Origin: Dryococelus australis
Lineage: Eukaryota > Arthropoda > Insecta > Phasmatodea > Phasmatidae
Direction: 5' to 3'
DNA: 64,000 nucleotides
NCBI GenBank assembly: GCA_029891345.1
Contig: CM056993.1
Coordinates: 110,041,800 to 110,105,799 of the forward strand
Part shown: positions 32,498-42,300 of the stretch, one piece after another
Layout of the letters: every line of letters begins with the position of its first letter
Numbering within the stretch: position 1 is the first letter of the stretch
Translations under genes and position numbers: made by a program
Notes under the pieces: model-generated
What the model was told of the DNA's origin: nothing
Seen by the model: only the letters and a program-made list of their open reading frames with translations
Databases searched by the model: none

Positions 32498-32660
32498 CAT
32501 TGTAGCAAGGCCTTAAACTTATGATATGGCCGATATTAGAATATACAGCAGCAATCTGGGACCAATAGGTGGAGGAGGTATGGAAGCTGGAGAAGGTGCA
32601 AAGAAGGGCAGCCAGGTGGGTTAAGGGTAAATGGGGAAAGTAGAGGGAAGAATGTGAGGA
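32498..32660 (+). pseudogene. LINE (Jockey/CR1-like) reverse transcriptase tail
   Basis: The frame from about 32512 reads MIWPILEYTAAIWDQ, a stop, then KLEKVQRRAARWVKGKWGK. This is the characteristic end of the RT domain of Jockey/CR1-like non-LTR retrotransposons (P-x-L-E-Y-x-x-x-x-W-D ... L-E-x-V-Q-R-R-A-x-R). Two stops interrupt it and only about 50 residues remain. No 5' or 3' element end was located. Confidence 0.75.
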
Positions 32661-32788
32661 TGAAAGGAATTTTAGGCTATCATTAATGATGCTTTCGTAG
32701 TGCTCACTAAAGTGGTATTCACAATCATGATGCAATTCTGCGTGGTGTGTCCAATGCTTGCCGCCAGCGATGAGCGTGAGTGATGTGC

Positions 32789-32809
32789 TGTCGCCGGCTG
32801 CCGGCGACA
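32789..32809. other. GC-rich hairpin, 9-bp stem
   Basis: TGTCGCCGG and CCGGCGACA face each other across a CTG loop. It is strikingly GC-rich in this region. It has no poly-T tail, so a terminator is unlikely. Confidence 0.6.
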
Positions 32810-32909
32810 CACCATGCTGCCATCTGTTATCCTGCAAGGAAGCTTGAAATGAAATGTTAACAAGGCTGCCTGGTTCGTCTACTATACCCTCTTGTGTGGA
32901 TTGCATTGC

Positions 32910-34615
32910 AGGCCATCTTCATGCACTACACAATGATATCAAAGCGCTCTTGTATTATGGAGCGGCCCACAAGCGTGTTGACAGGGGGCAAGGGGAAGAT
33001 AAGTACTGAATGAGTTGCAGTAGCCCAGCAGGTAAAGGACTTTGTCCCATGACTTGTAAAAAAAAAGTTGCAATACAAGATGTTTCACCTTTGTGCGTCC
33101 ACGCTGAGTTATGGCCACATGTTGCTGAGCTAGTTGGTATAAGGCATGTGTTTGGGTGTAGTTTTGTGCAAAGGGCGATCTTTTATACCCAGAGATTAAT
33201 TGTATAACATCAAAACAAAGTTTGTAGAACTATTTTTGAACTCATGGACATCAGTAAATAGCATATTTTAATTGTAAACAAATTTTATATATGCCAGCAA
33301 TAAATGTTAACATTACATAGAATGGGATATAACTACCAAGCGCCTTCACCAACGTGAATGTAATTGTGGTAGAATTGCCTACAAAAATTCATTAATTAAC
33401 ACTCATAGTTTTTAAAGAAATTTCAATTTTAATGCGGTAATTCATATGCAATTTTCCATCATAAATGGAAACCTTGTTCGCATCCACATTGTTGGCGACA
33501 TCGGTTCGTTGGGACTGTGAATAGGCATTAGAAACGTAACTTTGTTTATGAAATACACATTATAATAATTATTTTCATCTGCCTTTGGGCTACAATTAGG
33601 AGTCCTTGTCTTATCTTCAATTCTGTGTAACCAGCACATCAATAGAACCTTCTATTTCAGAAATATTTGCGGCGTAAGTTTTAAGTGATTCACGTGGTAT
33701 ATGAATTAAAATAACCAATTTCAATTATACTTTTTTTTGTTGACAATATATATTACGAGTATCAAACGTGCATCTCCAATTCCTGTTTAGTCAGGTGTTT
33801 TGTATGACAGTACCACACGAGTTTGAGGCTTTTATATCATTTCAAAAACCAATGAACCAATTTCCAACCAAATATTGTTATACTTTGTAATACTTTAATG
33901 AGTCTTGTAGTTACACTTTTGGAAAGACAAAATAAGTAGATTGACAATGTTAAAATACTGAAAAAAGAAATACCAAATAGTTCAAAAGCATACAGGAGAT
34001 GGATGTATTTATAGTAGTTCCTCAAAGTTAATAACCTATACTCCATTAATAAATGTATAAGCACTAAATAAATGAAACAGAAAATATTTAAGACAAATTA
34101 GAAAATGGGGTGCAAGGACTAGTGATATGTCTTCTATCCCTCTCCTATCTCAAAACATCTCTCAGCTTCCAGCTGGTGGTGTACTCAGACGAGGCTATAG
34201 CGATTATACACAACTCAGTAATGTGCCGTAGAAAAGAATTCTTTATGAAAGCAAAATTAAAACAAATTTTGAATCTTGGCGTTGAGGATATTATGTTATC
34301 AAAAAAGTTGTATGAACAATGTTGTAGGTTAAACTATGTTAACATTTTTTATTGAAATATTGTCAAATCTTAGGGCATGTTAATAATAAATATGGCATAT
34401 AATAATTAAATCTCCATGTTTCAATTTTATCATAGTATACTGAGAAAAAAATGTGTAATAATTTATATATATACACACACACACACAATATGTATGCTTT
34501 CAAATTCGCTATTAATACAACTGAATTGTCTGAATATAATTGAATTACACTTAGCTGCATCTAGCCATACTTATAAAATGAGTATAAATAAATATTTTTT
34601 TTTTTATTCTTGACC
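32910..34615. other. AT-rich spacer, no gene seen
   Basis: A short (TA)(CA) run is at about 34465-34488. No protein or RNA gene is recognised. Confidence 0.4.
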
Positions 34616-34618
34616 TAC

Positions 34619-35320
34619 CTTTCAGTGTCCACACAGCAAAGTAACATACTTCTCGTTCTGTTATGTTAAGTTGGCCATGAACTTGGTAGAAATATGGATG
34701 TTCTTCTTTCAACCTTAACGTATCATTCTTTATGTAGAAATTTAAGCTTTCCTGCAGTGAAAGCCTCTTCTGGAGACATCTTTTGCTGAGGAAGGACAGT
34801 TTATCTCCATGATTGCACTTTCTTCTATGACACCATCAGGGGTTGCTTCAAGATAAGGATACCCTTTGTGAATAAAGAAACCACACTTTTCAATTTTTCC
34901 CAAGTATTTCACTGACTGAAAGCAATGCAGTTGCCTCCACTTCTATACCCCATCTTGTATCTTCATTTCCAGAGAATGTCGGATAGTGGATATATTCTAC
35001 AACAGAAGCACAAGAAGTTGTGGTTCACATTGTACATATTTTGCAGAAACATGACGCAGTGATACGTTTTCATCTTTGCCCTCTCCATTCTTGTAAAGTA
35101 GTTTGGTCTTTTGTTTTACTTTGTATTGCACTTCTACTTTCATCGGTACACTTTTCTTGTAAAGATCTCAAACACTCTTCTTTTAGGACTGCGAGCTTGT
35201 CATCAGGGGTGTCTGGTAAAGGCTCTGCTGTATGTGGTCCATAATGCTCATCTGGGCCTCTGCTACTATACTTCAGTGATCTTTTTGCAACTGACTTCTT
35301 TCAACATTGTCCTAATTTAG
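34619..35320 (-). pseudogene. YqaJ-type exonuclease domain pseudogene
   Basis: On the minus strand a frame from about 35310 reads SLKYSSRGPDEHYGP, then ITASCFCKIC and YPTFSGNEDTRWGIEVEATA. A frame change near 34895 is followed by CGFFIHKGYPYLEATPDGV, then MEINCPSS. A second frame change leads to YFYQVHGQLNITEREVC and FAVWTLKG, with a donor GTAGGT at 34618. The W-G-x-x-x-E, S/T-P-D-G and E-I/N-C-P order is that of the YqaJ / lambda-exonuclease-like recombinase family, which occurs in many arthropod genomes as proteins of probable viral or transposon origin. Two internal stops and two shifts show it is dead. Upstream exons were not recognised. Confidence 0.78.
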
Positions 35321-35929
35321 TGCTGGACCTGTTCTGAGCAATATTATTTCTTTGTAAAGGCTCCAGGACTCCTGTTATTCAATGTTTTGTCTACAAGTCT
35401 ATGCAATTCACTCTTTGAGTTGTGCTCCACAACTGCACACTGAATTCTTCCCTGGAACGAAAAATAAAAATTGTGAAATAAGTACGAAAACTCATATCAT
35501 GTATCAAGTATTAAATGCTTTAAGCTTAATGGTGACAGTCCTTTATCACCAAAATTATATTTAAATAAGATACATATGTAACACAGATGTATTTTATCAC
35601 TCATGTTCATATCAAAAGTATTATGTCAATGAGCGGTAAGTTATGTCATCGCAGATGTCAACTTTCATATTATGCTATTTAATATTTGGTACTAGGTGTT
35701 AGGTATTATTCCTTAGGCTATATTATTTTAACATAAATAACAATTAATTTATAAAGAATTATGCAAGACTATAAATATTAGAAGCTTATAAAAATGCAGT
35801 AAAATGATCAGCTATGTATATTTTCCATGCATCATTCCATTCGCACTTTCAAATATTAAACAGCTCCCAAATATTTTAGGTATGTTCGGTATAGGGTACA
35901 AAACTGCTTGAAAATACTGTTTGTAGTTA

Positions 35930-37060
35930 GGCCTAAGTGTTTGATGGACAGTTTCATGAAAGGGATGAACAGTTTTCTGGAAGGGATAAGACAGTTTCCT
36001 GGAAGGTATGGATAGTATTCATGAAATGTACATGAGGGACAATTTTAATGAAAGGATGGCTGGTGTTAATGAAAGGATGAGTGGTTTTAATGAAAAGCTG
36101 GATAGTTTTAATGAAAGGCTGGATGGTTTTAATGAAAGGATGAATGGTTTTAATGAAATGATGAATGGTTTTATGAAGGGATGGACAGTTTTAATGAGTG
36201 GATGGACTTAATGTAAGGTGGATCAGGAGGTGAACGCACTCAAGAAGGAATGGTAATAATTTCTACAGTAGTAGAGAATTATATACTTGAGGCCCACAGC
36301 TAAGGAGGGACTGAGATTGACCACCACAGCGAGGAGATGCAGCTATTGCAGGAGAGGCCCAGCAGTTCTGCAGTGTGGGTATGCCTCATCAAGGGGGTGG
36401 GTAAAGGCATTGCAATTTAGCTGCCTCCTACGATGGACACATACTAGTCCAAATACGAGCACCAGTTCAAGATTGTCGCTGCTCTTGAATGGTTGGACTG
36501 ACGAGTAGTGGGCATACTACCTTGCGGCTGTAATGAGGGGGATATACTGAGTGTGCTGAAGACCCTGCCAGAACCACAGCTACTGGAGTAAGTACTCCAC
36601 TTTTGTGTTGGCTGTGAAGCTGCATTTCAGTTACAGACACCTGCGACACATCCATCATGCCCATCTATGAAACTGCACCCAGTGACGACGGGAACCATTG
36701 TAGGAACTATGGCAGGACATTGTGCAGCTGTCCCACCATTCTCTGTAGGGGTGCTTGAGAAGCACACGTCATCGCAACCAACTTCTCCATAAATGCTATT
36801 GCAGATGCAGATTTTTGCTGAGCTGTATGCCTGGCATCGCCACATTGCATGCATGATGCTCTGGCTGCCAAAGCATTGAAGGTGGAATTGGCAAAGCCAG
36901 GGCCAACGCTCCCCGGCATGTAATGCAGACAGCTACACTGAGCTATGACAACAATGGAGATTGGATCTTGAAGAAGCTGGAGACCACCATGACAGACATC
37001 ACTGTCAGTGTCTGTGTTAGGGAGTTCCACTTTTGTCCTGCCAAGCATTGGGAATATGGG
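35930..37060 (+). pseudogene. Ty3/gypsy-type gag remnant with repetitive coiled coil
   Basis: From 36008 the frame codes a repeated pattern (NERMAGV / NERMSGF / NEKLDSF / NERLDGF / NERMNGF), a heptad-like coiled-coil gag start. A capsid follows after frame changes: QFKIVAALEWLD and NGWTDE near 36450-36510, LSVLKTLPEPQLLE near 36550, then LRHIHHAHL near 36645. A later frame near 36850-36950 gives GKA(R/S)ANAPRHVMQTATLS. These resemble capsid segments of arthropod LTR elements, where a W-x-D-E-x-x-A/Y-Y-L helix is followed by a leucine-rich helix. No polymerase follows. Confidence 0.65.
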
Positions 37061-37300
37061 GAGTGTGACAGAATGTGACTTTAGAGCCCAGTGCCCCCTA
37101 AGGAACTGCTGGACCCAACACAGTCGGAAATGAACACAATCAAGAATTTGTTGAGGCTGGAGATGGCGATGGGGGAGCTCCTTAACTGCTTAGAGGCAGC
37201 GACACCTGTCCCTCATAGACAGTGGTGCCAAGAATACTGGAACTGGGGAAAGGGGATACTTGCAAGCCCGGTGTCCATGCTATCCAATACTAGTCTTTGA

Positions 37301-38311
37301 GAAATGGGCCAATGATAGCTTCAGCAATAATTATATCTGGCAGTAACTGTACTGGTTATCCAACGTACAACTGTGCCAGGACTACTGGAAACACCTTACC
37401 TCAGTAAAGGATGAACCAACCTATGAGTATAGGAGAATTTTGCATCTCGCTTTACATCAAAATACTTTTACTTACAAATGTGTTTTATTTTATGGATGCG
37501 TTGTAGCATTCCATTCTTACAGGGGTTTTATTCCTTTTTGAATGATTTTTCAGGTTCATTTTTGGTTAAATTTGTCTATTTTGTCACTGAGTGTCTTTTG
37601 TCCAAATTTTTCCTTTCATGCCACGGTTTAGAAGTAGGGGCTTTATCAGTTTTAGTGTGAGGCTGTAATACATATGTTATCTGTACTGCGTGGCGCTTTT
37701 GGTTCCCAGGTTCAGAGCGAGGTGACAAACTTTTGAGACTAAACTTTTTTTTAATTCCCATACCATCAGCACTTTTACAGTTTACACACAGTAGCGTGCG
37801 AACATGAACAGCCAATAGGAAGCTGCGACCCCAGGCCAACTGTGTATTTTTAGCTTTTGTCGGAAAGTGGGAGTTAGCTGCGGGCATTGAGGTGCGTGTG
37901 GCTGGCCCTGTATTCTGCTGCATTATTACAACCACCACCAATAGGTAACAAGTGGAATGAACTTCGCCTGCACCCACAAGGGCCGCCGGCCAGAACTTTT
38001 CTTTCAACTTAAATCTTCCTTCGTTAAAAACAATTTTTGGACTTCAACAACTAATCATCTTTTAAATTTGTTTCCTTGAGTGCAGGAGGTCGTTAGGCGC
38101 TGAGGGGGAAGGTATCTTTTTCCTCCCCCTCGTCTTCGTAATGTTCCCTTGCTAGTCGAGAGGTGTTTTTCAACATAATATGACTGCTGCTGTGACTTTG
38201 TACCTGTGTGAATGTAGAGGAGAAGAATGATGTGACGATTTCCATCATACTGATGTGTTTGTAGTATTCTCGACCATCCGGAATAAACATGGTTAAGATT
38301 CGAAATGAATC
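37301..38311. other. Spacer, possible 5' flank of EI24
   Basis: No conserved coding segment is seen. The stretch 37780-38310 is richer in G+C than its surroundings and could hold EI24 promoter or non-coding exon sequence, but no motif proves it. Confidence 0.3.
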
Positions 38312-38551
38312 CCTCATCTTTTATTTTAAAGTATTGTTACTGACAGTGATGCTAGCCGGACCTCAACTTTTTATGTGAAGGAAATGTACGACCTGTTTGG
38401 AGTGTAGCAAGTTGATGCTACGCTTCAACAGCCTCATCTTTTATTTTAAAGTATTTTTACTGACAGTGATGCTAGCCAGACCTCAACTTTTTATGTGAAG
38501 GAAATGTACGACTTGTTTGGAGTGTAGCAAGTTGATGCTACGCTTCAACAT
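38312..38551. repeat. 120-bp tandem duplication, two copies
   Basis: Copy 1 (38312-38431) and copy 2 (38432-38551) each begin CCTCATCTTTTATTTTAAAG and end near CTACGCTTCAACA. They differ at only a few positions, so the duplication is young. Confidence 0.97.
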
Positions 38552-39168
38552 ATTTTTAATTACTCATATCTAAGTGACTGCAAAATAAAATCAATTAAGT
38601 GTATAGTTTAGTGTACTTTAATCAAAATTGATTTGATTGGTTCTGTATTTTTGTATTTTGTGAATAATGAGTTATATTATTAATCAGCCCGTTATACAAC
38701 TATAGCGTGAACAGTTTTGACACATTTATTGCTGAACCCTTTCAAAATACATTCAAAACCCTTGAAGGCCAGTTTGAAGTCTGGTTCCATCATTTCAATT
38801 TCCTCTAAACACTTAAATTACCATAACCTGATAGTCATTACCAACCTCACCACTTTCCTCTTCCTCTGCAGTGTTGTCCATCCAAGTCTTAACCTTAATT
38901 GTTACTGTGCACGTCACCTCTTCCCAGTTTTCAAATTAATGTAGATTTTTTAACATTTCTCATTATCCAACTCATTTACATTCATGTATAAAGACCCCTC
39001 ACTATTTAAATTTATTCAATGTATTATTTTACATTCAAGTAGAGTATAGGCTAAAGAATGTACAGCTGACACTATAATGTTCATTAAATTTTGAAACAAA
39101 GTCTATTTATTACTTTGTAACTCTTTTCAGTAAGTTATGTGGTATTTTTGAAACTATTTTTTTTTCAG

Positions 39169-39368
39169 GCAATAGTGCATGCAATCTTCAGAGGAGTTGT
39201 GGACAGTTTGAAGGGCACTGTGGCCATTTTTTATTTGGACACAAAAATAAGAGAGAGACTGCAGCAACAGCAGCAGCAGCAAGCCTCTCCAGCCAGGGAA
39301 CAAACCAGTGGCCGGAGGAAAGATCTGTTGCGCAGAGACAGCATGAAAGCTTTGCCTGGGGATGAAGT
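39169..39368 (+). CDS. EI24: EI24 exon, N-terminal, with polyglutamine
   Basis: The acceptor is TTTTTTTTTCAG (AG at 39167-39168) and the donor is GT|GTAAGT at 39369. It codes AIVHAIFRGVVDSLKGTVA, then seven Gln in a row, then SGRRKDLLRRDSMKALPGDE. The polyglutamine replaces the basic K/R/E-rich stretch of the human protein. The start codon is not in this exon. Confidence 0.9.
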
Positions 39369-42300
39369 GTAAGTCCTTGCCACACCTTTGAGGCTCTAGT
39401 TACTTTTTTCTTTCAGCCACTTTTTAAGTTTTTATCCTTTAACCACCTTTTTTTAAATAAATATTGTTCTCTGCACTAATCACATCTTTACCACTGCTTT
39501 TATTATGTTCGCAAGAGAAAGTTATAAAAATGATACCCTTTTTAATTTTAAAATTAAACTGTATTAATGTTGTATTTCTGACGTATAATTAATGAAGATT
39601 ACTGAATTAAAAACATAACATCACATGGGAACATGTATGAAAATGTTATCACAATTTTTCTTATGGTTATCTAAAAAATTAGTGTATGAATTGATGCATG
39701 ACATCTTTTCAACAATGATGTATGTAAACGAATTCGTCTCATCAGTAGCAAGCCTTGCCACCTGATCCCAATTGAGTTTTTATTGTTGACCACGCAACGA
39801 GATGCCAGATTTTACTGTCTACAACGGATTCGCCGCATCTTGATTCTCCAATCCGGCCAGGGACATCACATCTTGAAGAAGCTGTGCTACAGCTTTTACC
39901 TCCTCTTCATCGCCACCCCTATCCAGCTGGCTAGAGGTGGAATGAACCACCAGAGTATAAATAGCAGGATGCTCGCCTGCAGAAGACAGTCAGACAGTCG
40001 TTTAGTATTCATTCTCTCCACCGCAGCCCTTGCCGGAGTTTATGACCAGCCTGCTCGCCTCGCTCAACCTACCTTTCTTCATCATATTTGTGCCAAAGGA
40101 ACCTTTTTTCCTCGATTTCACTGCAACCAGTTTGCCGGAGTCATCCTTCCAAATTTGCTTAGTCTTCACTCCATTTGTGCCAAAGATCACCCATTGCCAT
40201 TGTCGTCTAACGCCTAGACACTGCCACCCCTTCTGGGCGAACATACATAGGAGTAGTTGCAGTTTAAGTTACTTTCATAACGCTCGTCTACCCTACCATT
40301 ATTAACTTAGGCCCAGGTCGCATTCACCTGGATCAGCGTAAGTTAAGCTTCCCTAAGCCCTTGCCAACGTTAGGAGGTGGTGTGACACCACTCTGTTTAT
40401 TTTCTGCTAAATGGAATAAACAGAAGTTTTACTAACTCAAGGGTATCCTTTCCCGTAGTCGTAATACCTCTTCTAGTGGACCCCATGCTGGTCAAGGGAT
40501 TGCAGGTGATGGAAAGTTACTCATACGAGCCAAGCACACCCACTGACTACATACACACGCATGTTGGAAAGCCATCCTTTTTGTGCTTCCCGGAGTACAG
40601 AACGGTAGAGCCCCAACATTAGGTACTCTCTCCACCGCGTTTCGGCACCAGAGTTAGTGTCCTCAGAGTGTGGGGAGACTTTGCCCTCCTGAGACACTCA
40701 CCCACGTGCAGGGACTGTCAATGGCTAGGCCTGTCCCTCAGTGCTCACCGTGTTTCGACGCCAAGTGCTGAGATAGGGAGTCTGTTTGAGTCGGCCGATG
40801 CACACATGGCTGTACATCAGGTAGAATAACATGTCACCTTCAGTCAATTCACAGACGTGAGAGCGTATTTCAATCCAGATGCCCTACTCCCATCAGAGTG
40901 GTATCTGATAGAAGGTTAGACAAGTACTAACTGCCTCCGGGCACTTTCAGGAGCTTACTATGATTGTGCAGTTCCCTCCGAGGGATCAAGCCCAAGCTTT
41001 GTGCCGCCTACAGATTCTAGTCTCATCAGAGATTCCTAGGAACCTCTTCAGGGTCCCATCCATTTGAGCATGGAAACGCACCATCTGCTAGCAGCGTACT
41101 TAAGTGGACAAGACCAGTCTTTGGGACTCGCCAACACGTACTTCAGGGGATCAGAGCCAGTGGAACCAACCCCAATTACGGGAACAACCTTCAAGCCCCT
41201 GTATAACAATCACCTAGCTCACACTCGCGCCAGCAGGAGAGGACTCAGGTTAGGCAGCTGCCACAGGTTATGTGTCGCCCAGGTATACCACTTGAGGCCA
41301 ATCCGCTGAAATGCAAGATAGTTCTCACAGAGCCAGATTTTGTGCCCTGCCGTAACACTACCGGGCCAGTCCTCTACACTGGATGCGCACCAGTACCACA
41401 TAGAGGCTGAATCAATCCAGAAACCCCGCCACCGTGTGTGCCTGACCCAGCACCCAAACAAAATTCCCTCTTGCCATAGTGACGTTCTCTGCTGCCTTAA
41501 AGGCATCATGCATTTAAGAGAAATAGAGAGTTTTTCAGGCGCCCAACATGAGGCGTAACTGTAGTAGTAATAACTAGGCAGTTCAATCAGGTTAGTCAGA
41601 CCCTCGCAACTACAGCACGGACTTCAGGGAGTCCACTAAACACTCTGTGGTGCTCAACCAGCTGGCAACAACATGAGCAACCGGCATGAGCGAGCACGAG
41701 CTCAACTACACAGTTGCAACCTCAACCGAACACAGTTGCAGTTCCAAGCCTAACTTCCCCAGCATGTGGACACACGGAATCGAGTGCGCCCATTATCCAC
41801 AATGGTTTCACTATATCTGCCTAAGCTGGGCAGACGAACCACGTGGTACAGATTACCTTGAATACAGATACAATGATCGCAAAACACGTCAGACTGCATT
41901 CTGCAGTTGGATAACCTGCTCAGTTGGATAACCCACGCAGTGTGCTGCATACTGTGTGGGGAGACATACCACCATGAATACATAGGATGGCCAGATGAGC
42001 ATATAACCCAACCAGGAATGATCTATCAGCGCGAAGTCTGTCGGCGAGCTGCTGAGTACAGACCACACAACCCAAGGCCGGCCTCCCACTCCAGCACTGC
42101 TCATTGCATGGGAGAGCCTCAATTACCAGAGTTTGCAGGACGTCCTTACGAGGACCCGTAAGTGTTTATGGCGAAATCTGAACGGGAATTTCGCACACAC
42201 CAAGTGCCCAAAAACAATCTGTCTCACGGGCACAATCCATGTTGAAGGGCAAAGTCTGCGAATGATGGCAAAAGTACGGGAAATTTGTTTTTGAGTAGAG

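Noticed and set aside
33010-33050. TAGCCCAGCAGG resembling a tRNA or SINE A box
   Set aside because: No B box (GGTTCRA) follows at the proper distance and no cloverleaf forms.
39139-39168. ATG at 39139 as the EI24 start (MVFLKLFFFQ)
   Set aside because: The residues come from translating the polypyrimidine acceptor tract (TTTTTTTTTCAG), and homology begins exactly after the AG.
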